A stretch of DNA of 64,000 nucleotides from Daphnia carinata (lineage: Eukaryota; Arthropoda; Branchiopoda; Diplostraca; Daphniidae), in contig NC_081335.1 of assembly GCF_022539665.2 (NCBI RefSeq), forward strand, positions 7,688,001 to 7,752,000, read 5' to 3'. Both the position numbers and the translations under genes were made by a program. Within the stretch, counting starts at the first letter, position 1. Each line of letters starts with the position of its first letter. The notes beneath the pieces were generated by a model. That model had not been told where the DNA came from, made no database searches, and saw nothing but the letters and a program-made list of their open reading frames with translations. This document shows, piece by piece, positions 1 to 10,420 of this stretch.

Positions 1-159
1 CCACGTCACTATTTTCCCCTCGCGACAATATAAAACAATTATAGTTAGGCATGGTATGCCTAAAGCTATTCTTTCAGATCGTGTAACCAATTTCACGTCG
101 AAATTTTTTCGATATTTTTGGAAGAAATTAAAAATTGATCAGAGACTAGCACTGCTTAT
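1..159 (+). pseudogene. Retrotransposon integrase relic
   Basis: The plus strand from about base 5 reads as a piece of an LTR-retrotransposon integrase core. It contains a recognisable HGMPKAILSD stretch followed by an NFTSKFF-like stretch, the usual surroundings of the second catalytic Asp. The Gly normally found after DR is Val here. The frame ends where an antisense LTR end begins at 160, so the older element was interrupted or truncated there. No other part of this element is seen. Confidence 0.6.
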
Positions 160-272
160 TGCAATAATCAAGACCCAGTCACGTCTGACGCGACTGGGGG
201 ATTAAGACACACACAATACTGACGACGGTCAGGTTAATTTCTTAAAACTAATACTCTGGTTCGGATGGGTGG
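160..272 (-). mobile_element. Partial LTR (3' end) in antisense
   Basis: The reverse complement of this stretch matches the last ~110 bases of the 5' LTR at 9597-9709, including the CCTGACCGTCGTCAGTATTG block and the terminal sequence ending in TTGCA. It is diverged from that LTR by several substitutions and indels. Only the 3' end of the LTR is present, so this is a truncated solo fragment of a related element. It shows that the family has inserted here more than once and fixes the family's LTR terminus as ...TTATTGCA. Confidence 0.75.
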
Positions 273-384
273 TACATAATTATGTTTGTTATGATCCGTC
301 AGCCAGTCACGTAGGCTACCCGGATATGAAAAGGACGACGTTTAGGAAAAATAGGAAGAATAAGAGAGTGACAGTACTGATTGC

Positions 385-571
385 CGGAGAAATAGGACCT
401 GGAGAAATAGGACCTGGAGAAATAGGACCCGGAGATTTAGGACCCCAAAATAGGACCTGGAGAAATAGGACCCGGAGAATTAGGACCCAATCTTCAAACA
501 TATTTAGAAGGGTCCTATTTCTCCATCATAAGGGTCCTATTTCTCCTTAGTATTGGTCCTATTTCTCCATG
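385..571. repeat. Foldback repeat of 14-bp units, copy A
   Basis: Tandem copies of GGAGAAATAGGACC, some with one or two changes, run in one direction up to about 487. They are followed, after a short spacer containing CAATCTTCAAACAT, by inverted units GGTCCTATTTCTCC up to 571. The whole can fold back on itself. The same arrangement occurs in opposite orientation at 21690-21859. No clear target duplication is visible. Confidence 0.8.
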
Positions 572-2829
572 GGAAATAGCCCTAATGCCCGCTGTTATAA
601 AGGAAGAACCGGATGGCTTATATAGTTTTCCGCACTCCAAACCACGTTATCAATTGCTCTTGCAATCAGTCCATCATAACTTTTTTGTTAAAAATTATTT
701 TTGTATTTTTTTTGCACGATTACACGCATTATCTATTGCTTTACACAGCTCATGTATAAAAGTTATATTTATTTTTACACAGTGTTTGATTTTTTGCCCT
801 TGACCTTTCGTTAGTGGCGTTCGCAGTCCTGGTATCGCTCTCCTCCCCCTCCCCCGGCTGATGTCCTTATTCCATGGGAGTTACCGGGGGCGAGGAGGTG
901 ACTTCCCTGAAATACCCCTTAATACACTGATAAATGAGAAAAAAATTATATGTAGGTAATTTAAGATAGATACATTTTATAATAAAAAAAATACTCTTTG
1001 CCACAAAACCACAGATAAATACCTATACGGTCAGAACGAAAATAATGCGTTCCGCGGGGCTTTAGGTGGGTGCAGGAAACGAATATGTTAACATAAAGAC
1101 TAGCTTATTATTAATAACTTTTGATAAATAATGTTTATAGGATTAATAATACAATTTTTAACTAAATATCGCTTGAAGCAAGGACAAAAGGAGGACTACT
1201 ATAATTCATTCTTGATTCAAATACTATTTATTTCATCATAAAATTTTCAGTGTTTATCAGTTACAAAGATTCCAACAATTATATTAAAATCAAACCCTAC
1301 TGCTATAACTATACCAGGCTGTGAAAGCTGCCTGTTATGTAGGGTAGGAACGCTTTTCACCAAAGCAATGAATGATTTTGGTCTTTTCCTTTCTCTTTTC
1401 CTGTTCTTCGATACGTTCAACCCACTTCTTTTCCGTTTGTAATTTTGATTTCATCCTGTTTCTTAATTGGTTTGGTAAGCAATTCGACATTGTCTTTTGC
1501 CCATATTACCTTTAGTATACAGAAAAGTAAAATTATTTGATGATATAAATTTTTTTTTGTCAAATGAAAGTTACCTTAACATCTTCAACTCTTTGCCGAG
1601 CACCTTCCCGTTGCTGTTTCTCTTCAACGCTTCTTGCCTTCTCAACTTCTCCTTCGCTTTCCAAGAATATCAATTTTTCTTTGACTTTTTTTCATGTTTA
1701 TGATTGACGCGTTTGGACCTCAAGTGTATCTTTTTTTCAAAATGGTTGAGAGTTGATTGATGATTTGCTGATAACCATGCGGCCTTCACTGTAAGAATTG
1801 GTTTTGGCAGCGTACTGGTAGATCAGGAATTTCTGTTTTGACACACTCTGTAAGATCAGAGGTTAATGTCATTGATGCTGCCCTTGTGGCTTATGCAAGT
1901 TTTACAATTTTGGACCTCATCCTGTTATGTTTCCTGTTTAGTTTCTTCTTCTCAAACTTATCTAACCTCCGTTTAAGTTGGGTTTTCATTTTATTAGTCT
2001 TGCTTTTCCCCTGAAATTATATGGCATAAGCTGGCTGGCCTTCCTTAAATAAAAAGATTAGCACATCCATATGAATTGTGAGTATATTTGCAGTATTTTT
2101 ACTTTCTCTTACTTGAGGAAAAAACGGAAATTTAACCCTGAAAACTTAGCTGCTAAACATTCTTTGTGATCTTCAGGATTGGTAGAACGATTACTGGTGT
2201 CAATTTTTAGTTAGAACTATTGCAGTCAACACCAACCATGTTACTATCGAGATCTTAAGGTGTAGAAACTGTGAGTTGGAATATTGATCAATAAGCAAGA
2301 ATTGTAAAGGTCTTCAGAGGAGAGTTTGATCATCGCGTTTCATCAGGCTCTTGATTTTTTGGTTCCATTTTCTTAAACTTTGTTTAGACGATACTTTCAA
2401 GCACTTGTTTTCCTTTTGCTATTTGCCAAACTGCCTGTTAAGTGATAACCATTAAAATCAATCATTGTATACCTTGGTGCCTTATTACGCACCTTGCTAC
2501 TCCTTCGGCATTATCACACATCACTCCGTAGATAAAACTTTACAAATCTAGCCTATTTTTATTTTCGTTAGGCAATAACATTTTCAATCATAATCTGCAC
2601 GCCAAAAAATGCCACAAACAATGGCGTCTGCTGGAAAGCTGTTATTTAGGCTCAACTAGTGATCAAAGCCTCCACCTGGGGGCAGTATAAGCAGAAGAAG
2701 CATCCAAAAAAATCGTGGGAAGGGTAGTACAAATTGCTGCGACAGCAGCCCATGTTATTTTTCTAATGGGGATGACGAACCAGTAGCATTTATCTATGGC
2801 AAAATATTGTGTGTAACCATTTGTTGATT
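572..2829. other. No gene recognised
   Basis: AT-rich sequence without a supportable gene. Between about 1380 and 2010 the minus strand has short lysine- and glutamate-rich, coiled-coil-like frames broken by stops. The motif R-M-(K/R)-S-K appears twice, which could be a decayed coding relic, but I could not assemble a gene from it. Confidence 0.4.
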
Positions 2830-2832
2830 TAT

Positions 2833-3781
2833 ATGGCAACGTTGTACTACAAGCAGACGATTTGGTATGTAGCTACTCTCAATCACGTAAGTTTACCAAC
2901 TTGTAAATATTGTTGTTAATAGAAATTAATGCTGCTATTTTGCAATAAAGTATGACTAGAATGTGGAAGTGACCGACATGCCTGTAACCTCAAGTGTTAA
3001 TGATATAACCCAAGATGCAAACATCAGGGAGCCTTTGGTAAGGCCTAGTCCCAAACAGATGCTTTCCTTCACAAAAGTGGTTTATCATAGCAAGTGAGTA
3101 TTAGATTTGGCAGTATCAATTATTCTACAGTCGTGGTAAGTATACTTAAATTAAGAGGTTTATAACAGGAACTCATTTTTTGAACAATATTGTTTATGAC
3201 AGTGGATCAATGGTATTGAATTATCCAATCCTTCGAGAGGCCATTTGCCTATTGACGTAAACATTACCGACAATTTGAAATTTTGACACTTAAACTGGAT
3301 CACTGTAGCTGTTAACAGGTATGGTAGTTAAGTTGAATTTGTTTATATTGGTAACTAACTATAACTCTGTTTATTCAGACACTCTCAAGCCATGGACCAT
3401 CCGTCAGGGTAATTGGCATAGAGTCAAAGAATATTTTCAGTTACCGAATGAAATTTAAATGCAGATATAACTCTGAACAACAGCTTTAATTGTATTATTA
3501 CACCTAATATGCTCTTTTTATTTTTTTCCTTTCTGCAGGCTATTGTGAGCAACAATATAATTTTGCTTATGAATATGTTTTGTTTACTTAAACAGTTGCG
3601 ATTTTAATAATTACATGCATTTTCAGGAAAAAATGAACATACATTAGAAGAATATATAGATAACTGCATTGCGTTGTTTATGGAAGAGGAGGAATCATGC
3701 TTGGTGACAAATGAATCGGAAATTAGTACAAGTACAGATGGACTTTCTATCATCTGTAGGCGGATGATGAAGCGGATATAA
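2833..3781 (+). CDS. Small multi-exon gene of unknown function (partly resolved)
   Basis: Exons that join in phase are 2833-2886, 2960-3093, 3203-3256 and 3379-3408, each with GT-AG borders. A likely last exon at 3627-3781 ends in TAA. The link from 3408 to 3627 does not close in phase, so a small exon is missing or one border is wrong. The product begins MATLYYKQT and ends with an acidic stretch (FMEEEESC) before a basic C-terminus. I recognise no family. The first 31 bases around the start codon recur exactly, inverted, at 21194-21224. It lies just upstream of the MULE gene on the same strand and may belong to the same mobile unit, which is inference. Confidence 0.35.
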
Positions 3782-4022
3782 ACAAGGGATCATTTGTGGT
3801 TTACGGTTTATATTGAAAAGGTATGACGGGGTTGAGGAAATACCTGAGCATAGAGTTTTCCCCCGAGAATACGATATTATGCGGTGAGCAACAAAGGGAC
3901 AACGCAGTGGACAGGTGATGCATGTGGCGCAATGGCTCCTCCTTCAAAAACATGAACAGTATAAATAGAAGTGTTGGTTCCTGAAAAGGTAATAGTCTTT
4001 GTTTTAGTCTTGCGCTACTATC

Positions 4023-6768
4023 ATGGCTCCATCTAATAATCGTTGTTCCCGCTGCGATACTGCTGTTTCCGTTAAGAACCAATTCTGTTGCTGTCTTGTG
4101 TGTCAAGTCCCAGTCCATCGGGCCTGTTGCGGAGTGATTTTTCATAGAGGTGTTTCACCTACCTGGAAAGAATTCTCTAGCAGCTATCATTGTGCTAAGT
4201 GCACTGGTATTGAAGATGATAAAGTTGAAGGTGCCCGTGAGGAAGCCGATGCTAGTGGTGTAGAACATGCCAGTGAAGCGGCGGCCGGTCCTAGGTCTTG
4301 CGTGGAAGTTGATGGTGTAATTACCGGGCGTCCGAAGAGAAATTTGAAGCGCAGGGAGATCCTTGACCCTTCACATGTCGCAAAAAGGCGCAAGAATGAA
4401 CCTGTTGCTGCGGATAAGGATGACCCACCACACTCTTCCCCCCGAATCACACCAACTCGCCGCCTTTCTCCATTAGTAAATTTAATTTCTCCTATTTTTC
4501 TATTGACCTCTGTACTTAGGTCTCCTCCTGGTACTCCACCTGTTGCCCCACCACGCCGTAGACGACATGGCCAAGTCCGCAGAGCTGATCCGTTGCTTCC
4601 GATTCCAGTCTCTCCTACTCAAACAACCGTTCTTAGGCGAGCTCATGAGAGTGACGGTATTCGGCCTGAACCGCCTGTGGAACCAATTGAGTCCATACTC
4701 GAGGTAAATTTCATTTGCTAATCTAATAGTATTGCTTTTCATCAGAACTTTTCCCTTTTACAGAAATCTTCATTTGAAGTGCCAACGGAACCAATTTTCA
4801 AGATTCACAAGGAAGGTTCAAACAAGGGAAAGGTTAAGCTAACCAATGGATTGGGTAATTAATTTTAATCATTTTTCCGTCAAAAAACAACTTAACCTTT
4901 TTCTCTTTCAAAGGTTATTGCTTTACGAAGATAAGGGTCAGCGGGAAACTGTTTACTTGGCGCTGCAGTTCACGTTCTGCTAAGGACCCTTGCAAAGCAA
5001 CAGTGACCCAAAAAATTTACAATTCCATCGATTTCTTTGATCACTATGACCAGCAAGATTTCCAGGAAAAGCCACACAACACCGCCGGAGTTAATCACAA
5101 CCATCCACCAGATTACGGAAACCACAGGAGGGTAAGCATAAATTTAAAATAAAAACTAAGAATGAATTGTCTGATTAAAAATTTATTACATTAGGTTTCA
5201 ATCTTCAAAAATGCTAAAAAGACATGTATGACGGAAAAATTCAAAGCGCCGAGCCAAATCATAATCGAAGAGATAAAAAATAAATCGGGAATTGCAGGGA
5301 GGGAAATGCCTGACATCGATAATGCTACTCGAAGCTTACGGTAATTACTGAATTATTAATAAAATAACTTACCTTAATACTTTTTTTCATGCAGATACCA
5401 ACGATCGAAATGTTTGCCACCCAATCCTAGAAAGGATGACCCATTTTTTGACGTACAAGAGGCATTCTTCCCTCCCGATTTCTATCAATGAGCGGTCTTT
5501 GCTGGAACTGGAAACCAGAGAACACGCCACCTGCTATTTTTTACCTCTGTCATGAAAAGACAATTAGAGGATTGTAAGACGTGGTTCATAGACGCTACCT
5601 TTCACTTCATCCAGGATCCTATTAAACAGGTAAGATTTATATTATGAGCTTTCTGTTTTGCGTTTGTACTAATCTTTGTTACACCTAGCTTTTCTCCATA
5701 AACGGCTTCATAAAAAACGAGAAGGGAGATCTGAAGCAGGTGCCACTACTCTTCTGCTGCACGACCAGTCGGCGGGCGGTTGATTATATTTCAGTTTTTG
5801 AGAAGATTAAGGTATTGTACATTTAAAAGCTTATTTATCATCTGTTTTAGACAATTTATAAGTAACGTGTACCTTACCTTCAGGACTTTATCCCACTCCC
5901 GAGAGTTGAGCGAATCGTTACCGACTTCGAAAGGGCCATTTTTGTCGCCGTCCGAAAGCTTTATGGAAATTGCATTCATCAAGGATGTAACTTCCATTGG
6001 TGCCAAGCCATCGTTAAGAAGCTTCGCGATATAAAGCTTACGGCAGCGTATAACAAAAAGGGGCCCAATCCTATTCGAGATTTTGTATTTCGTTTGCTCT
6101 GCCCTGCCTATCTTCCAGGTAACAATGATTTTCTATTAAATCAATGTGTTGAATATTTGTTTAACTATTATTTTACTTTTTAGCTGAGAAGATCCCTTCC
6201 GTATTTGACACTTTGCGGAACTCAGCACCGCCGGAATTGGAAAGACTCCTGGAATACATGGACAAGAACTGGGTTCGAGGTCGGTTTTGGATTCCAGAGA
6301 ACTGGTCGTGTTTCAATCTGCTCCTGCGAACCAACAACGATTGTGAAGGGTTACACCACATGTGGAATAAGGTACTAAAAATTACAAGCACAATAAAGAA
6401 GATACTTAGCATTCTTTTTTCCCAGTTAGCAGGCGGCCCTAACTTACCCTTGTATAAGATGACGATGGTACTACAGCAGCTTTGTGACGACGTTAAAATT
6501 ACCCAGAAACTCCTTTCTCACAACAAGATTAAAGCGCATCGGAAAAATGAAACCAACACCAAGAACTCGATCCTGTTTACGCTCTGGTCTCGCTACCAAG
6601 CGAATGAAGTAATTAAGCCTGTTCAAAGTAAAAAAAACAACAAAAATTAACAATTTCCTCTTTTTCCAGTTATCCAGCCATGAGCTACTTGAAGAATTGG
6701 TTCGAGAGCTCCGAAGTTCCTTCCCCACCCCACATAGCACATCTCTGCCGTCGGATGTCCGACTGTGA
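4023..6768 (+). pseudogene. MULE-type transposase with PHD-like and FLYWCH fingers (one in-frame stop)
   Basis: Ten exons close in phase to 732 residues: 4023-4703, 4764-4854, 4914-5131, 5195-5340, 5395-5629, 5689-5811, 5884-6118, 6184-6371, 6426-6608, 6670-6768. Residues ~8-62 form a Cys/His cluster like a PHD finger (CSRC, CLVC, HRAC, CAKC). Exon 3 encodes a FLYWCH finger (F-T-K..., F-T-W-R-C, C-K-A, H-N-H). A MULE/Mutator DDE core follows: D445 in WFIDATF, D512 in IVTDFERA, a GCNFHWC motif, and E631 in NDCEGLHH. A TGA at 5489-5491 (codon 411) interrupts the frame before the first catalytic Asp, while everything after it remains open. Introns are 54-72 bases. A Mutator-like transposase or a FLYWCH/MULE host-domesticated gene are both possible; the stop suggests recent decay, a polymorphism or an assembly error. 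Confidence 0.75.
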
Positions 6769-6860
6769 TCCGAACATCCGTTAGATATCCTGCGCCATAT
6801 CGGGTTGTTCCATGGATGTCCGTCGGCTATTAGAATTTGAAGCCCGGTGGAGGTGCCAAA
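6757..6860. repeat. GGATGTCC-type degenerate repeat
   Basis: The motif GGATGTCCG and its inverse recur in degenerate form here (GGATGTCCGA, GAACATCCG, GGATGTCCGT). The same kind of sequence fills 8650-8815. The MULE stop codon lies within the first motif, so the repeat may form the 3' end of that element. Confidence 0.5.
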
Positions 6861-6923
6861 ACAAGATCCTGAGGACGTCCCTGCAACAGCAAAGAAGAGT
6901 TTCAATTTTTTTTCTTTTTTCTA

Positions 6924-6929
6924 AATAAA
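6924..6929 (+). terminator. Poly(A) signal of the MULE gene
   Basis: AATAAA lies about 155 bases after the predicted stop codon, in T-rich sequence. Confidence 0.4.
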
Positions 6930-8640
6930 CGTTGTTAAAAAAAGAGAATTTAAACCATGTTTTAAATCGATATCGAAAAGACCTCTTAGGTTTTGATTCA
7001 ACTTGAAAAAGCTTTGTTAAAGATCACCATACGTAAAAATGATGTTATATAATTGAACGGTCGTTGAAAAAAATTATTTGATTAAAAATTAGACCATGGC
7101 GAATGAAATGACAAAATGTTAAACATATTACATAATACATTGTACATTGCAATATATTTATCTCATCAAATCTTATTTAATTTTCAACATACGTTACAAT
7201 AATAATTTTAATTTTCAATTATTTTTTAATTAAATAATTACAATTCCTAACATTATTCATCTGATTTGTGTCAAAACTAGATTAAAATACCTTATCTCCT
7301 CGTTCATCCTACAAAGGTAGATAATGCCGTTACCAATAAACCAATCTTAATAATGATAAAAGTAAATACATTCGGCAATTGCTCGAAGTGCCAAAATTCC
7401 TGACTGTTTTTATCTCCCAATCCACACAGAAAAGTGTCTCCTTCAGAACGATAAAGGAACAGGTAACAAATTGTCTTTAAAAACATTTGCTAAAACGTCA
7501 AAAATTGTTTGTGTTAAAATGGGGAAGATAGGTAACCATTTACGGCCAAGAACCCCATCAATACCTTAAAGAAGAGCACGTAAAGTGTTTGCTGAAACGT
7601 ACATGTTAATGAAACTGTCTGTTGGACTCACCAATTGTGTAGAGTTGAAATTTCTCCCTCACTGTGGGCTCATTTTGGCTCGGGGAGCCACAACCTCAAT
7701 AGAAAAATATAAAAATCATTTGGAAGATAGCAATGGTAAATAATCCCATTCATCTCTAAGTATAAATTGTCGAACTCTGATATCTAAATATAAGAAAAAT
7801 GTAACGTTAACCAAAATAAATTACAGTAAATGTAAACTTGCCTGATATTCTTCTGATGTCTCACTCGAGCAGACGTTACTTTAACAATCGCCAACTGAAT
7901 TCAAATTTAGCATTGAGAGGTAACCCAATGTTAATAAATAATTCACAATTATCATCTAAAACGGACTTTAAACACTTACTGTAATGTTTAAACTATATCC
8001 TTGTAAAAAACTCCTTCAATAATCAAGTTATTATATAAAAAGATTTTTGAGATGAAACCATTCCCCGGTGTTTAGGGAAAGACTACTGAAATGATAAATA
8101 ATGGTAGTTTCGACATTCCAATTTTCGCATGCTGATTCAGCATTTCAGCTAGTCATCGTTTAGTTGTTCGTGGTGTAGTTTATCGTCTGTGGTGTTTATG
8201 TGCTACGTCTGGAGTTTTCGTGTAACATTAAGTGAATTTCGCGTTTGGAACTTTTTTCGTTAGCAACTAGTGCTTCTGTTACTCTGTGGGCTACTACCGT
8301 CTTCCCATTTTGTCTGTGCTGTGCCGTTCCGGATTACTTTCAGTGCCTATGTGCTTCTCTCGATGCTGTCCAGCGGCCTGCTCTGTTCCTCTCCAGCTGC
8401 GTAGTCTTCCTACTGAGGCCCCTCACTGTAGATTATTAAAATGGATCAGTTTTTTATTTGTCTTCCAAACTTGAAAGTTACATGTTGTATCTTATATGTC
8501 GGTATATGTCAATACAAAGAAATTTCTCACCATAATTCCATCGTTGTGTTACATTATTTATTTTTCATACTTTACTTTAGCCAGGAATGCTTAAACAAAG
8601 GTATTTCCATAATTCTCACATGTTCAGAGCATGTTCTTTT
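6930..8640. other. No gene recognised
   Basis: AT-rich DNA between the MULE gene and the retrotransposon. Short open frames around 8245-8474 overlap each other in different frames and show no domain. Confidence 0.4.
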
Positions 8641-8649
8641 CCCGTCCAA

Positions 8650-8815
8650 CAGGACTTCCCTCGGATATCAATCGGCATATTCCCGGGAGGTCTTCTAATA
8701 TTCCGTCTGCATCCGATGGACATCCAACCAGGAGGTCGGGCAGTTCCACGGATGTTCGTAAGATGTCATCGTTATCCAAATAGGATATACCACGGATGTC
8801 CGTGGGACCGAATTG
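8650..8815. repeat. GGATGTCC-type degenerate repeat, second block
   Basis: About 165 bases with spaced degenerate copies of (A)TCGGAT / GGACATCC / GGATGTCCGTGG in both directions. It matches the style of the block at 6757-6860 and lies just 5' of the retrotransposon insertion. Confidence 0.5.
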
Positions 8816-9189
8816 TGCTATGTGGGACAGTTGTTCAAGACCATCCTCTGAACCTCAATGATGACAACATTGATGAATTGGATATTGTAAGGACTCTCAA
8901 TAAGCTTTAAGCTCAATAATGTAAGAACCTCGACAAACGTTAAGTTCAATAAATAATTAGATGATCTGAGTTATAGCCCTTTGTTGCTGCTACCCCCTCT
9001 ACCTTCCCCCACTGACTATTTTTGTCTCTTGTTTCGTCTTAAATCACCCTTTTGACGCATAATGGGGGGGTCATCGACAGGGCATAAATCAGCTGACCTC
9101 GCTTCTCGCGTAACACGCTGGTTCTGTTCGACGACCCCACGCAACTTAGCGTTCCCACGGAGAGTTGGCGTCATCAAGCCACCGCACGG

Positions 9190-9227
9190 TATAAAACCCA
9201 CGCCGGAGTTATGCTCAAGGGTCAGTC
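9190..9227 (+). promoter_or_regulatory. LTR core promoter (TATA box and initiator)
   Basis: TATAAAA at 9190-9196 is followed 34 bases on by TCAGTC, close to the arthropod initiator consensus. The same pair is kept in the 3' LTR at about 20136-20173. Confidence 0.65.
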
Positions 9228-9461
9228 TTCACTTAGTTGCCCAAGTGCAGTAGTCATAGAAATAGTTCCTCAGTTTTCTTTTGCCTTGTTCCGAGTATTG
9301 TGTAACCCCGTATTGTCAAAGTGCAATAAACTGTGACGCAGCGCTATTACCGACGTGTTTTCTATTTCCTCCTTACCAACGTTCCGTCGAGCCGACGATC
9401 CATACCGACGCCGCCCTCATACCTCGACACTGCGCCACCGCACCTTTAGCCCTTCGGAACC

Positions 9462-9474
9462 ATGGTTTCCATGT
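9462..9474 (+). promoter_or_regulatory. LTR start codon and splice donor of a putative leader exon
   Basis: An ATG in good context (AACCATGG) lies eleven bases before a consensus donor, GTAAGTAC, whose GT is 9473-9474. Exon 1 would contribute eleven coding bases, three codons plus two bases. Acceptors at 17013-17014 and 19094-19095 both restore this frame (see findings). Both the ATG and the donor are also present in the 3' LTR. Confidence 0.6.
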
Positions 9475-9711
9475 AAGTACCTCACTACCCCTGCCCTTCC
9501 TAGCTTTCTTTCGTGTTCTTTTCATATCCGGGCAGCCGACGTGACTGGCTGCCGGATCCTAACCACTATAACTGTGCACCACCCATCCAAATGACCAGAA
9601 TATTAGAATTTAAGTACTAACCTGACCGTCGTCAGTATTGAGTGTTATTTGTGTTGTGTGCTTTAATCCCCCAGTCGCGTCAGACGTGACCGGGGTCTTG
9701 ATTATTGCATC

Positions 9712-9729
9712 TGGTGGCAGCGGAGTCGA
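9712..9729 (+). other. Primer-binding site
   Basis: TGGTGGCAGCGGAGTCGA begins two bases after the LTR end, where a tRNA-primed minus-strand start site is expected. The tRNA species was not determined: the spacing from the T-arm-like GTTCGACTCC to the CCA end is about four bases too short for a perfect match to a normal tRNA 3' end. Confidence 0.6.
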
Positions 9730-9974
9730 ACCGTGACCTCGCCGCTCGAGAACCGACGTGCCCGCTACCAACGAGCTGTCCTTCTGGAGCGTGTCGTGAA
9801 CGATACACATTGCACGCGAATTAAATAATGAAACGTGCTGTGGGTACCAGACGCTATGCGTGAATGAACGAACAGGTCGTCAAATTGTAATAGCCATCCC
9901 TTCCCCCCCTGCTGCCGGAATTAAACAACACGCACCTGCGACGCGTAGTGTAAAACCGTAAAGCTACGGACAAC

Positions 9975-10335
9975 TCCCGAAACTCACGTCAACTCACGCC
10001 GAGTCCCGAAACTCACGTCAACTCACGCCGACTCCCGAAATCCACACCGACTCACGCCGAGTCCCGAAACTCACGCCGTCCCGAAACTCACGTCAACTCA
10101 CGCCGAGTCCCGAAATTCACGTCAACTCACGCCGACTCTCGAAATCCACACCGACTCACGCCGAGTCCCGAAACTCACACCGAGCCCCGAAACTCACGCC
10201 GACTCCCGAAACTCACGCCGAGTCCCGAAATTCACGTCAACTCACGCCGACTCCCGAAACTCACGTCAACTCACGCCGATTTCCGAAATTCACGCCTACT
10301 CCCGAATGTCACGTTAACTCACGCTGGCTTCAATC
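9975..10335 (+). repeat. Leader minisatellite (ACTCACG(T/C)C...GAGTCCCGAA)
   Basis: A cytosine-rich, imperfect tandem array built from ACTCACGCC and GA(G/C)TCCCGAAA segments, in combined periods of roughly 14-28 bases, fills the untranslated leader between the PBS and gag. The strand is almost free of long G runs. It may serve as a packaging or structural region; that is inference. Confidence 0.8.
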
Positions 10336-10420
10336 GCAAGGGAAAAGGATTCACGTCGACCCCCGTAGAGAAGCAAGACCCTCAAGCAGCTCGTACTACC
10401 TCCCACAAACACCTGAAGAT

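Larger units (their letters stand above)
8886..9709 (+). repeat. 5' LTR
   Basis: Begins TGTAAGG and ends TTGCA; 824 bases. It contains a TATAAAA box at 9190-9196, an initiator-like TCAGTC at 9222-9227 that would put transcription start near 9224, AATAAA at 9325-9330, an ATG at 9462 and a splice donor at 9473. The end was fixed by comparison with the antisense LTR fragment at 160-272 and by the PBS at 9712. Confidence 0.9.

Noticed and set aside
1380-2010. Lysine/glutamate-rich minus-strand frames resembling a nucleolar coiled-coil protein
   Set aside because: Frames are short, contain stops and do not join with convincing splice sites. Low-complexity resemblance is not enough for a gene call.
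8587-8910. 107-codon open frame before the retrotransposon
   Set aside because: It runs through the GGATGTCC-type repeat and into the LTR and has no domain.
9281-9594. Two overlapping ~80-codon frames inside each LTR
   Set aside because: They overlap in different frames, start at TTG or similar codons and have no domain. Only the ATG at 9462 with its donor seems meaningful.
9712-9795. tRNA-like gene on the minus strand ending in TGCCACCA with a GGTTCGACTCC B box
   Set aside because: Acceptor stem does not pair, the D-stem is poor, and the distance from the T-loop to CCA is about four bases short. It is better explained by the primer-binding site.
9975-10335. CRISPR-like array
   Set aside because: Units are direct, imperfect and lack unique spacers of constant length. 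It lies in a retrotransposon leader of a eukaryote.
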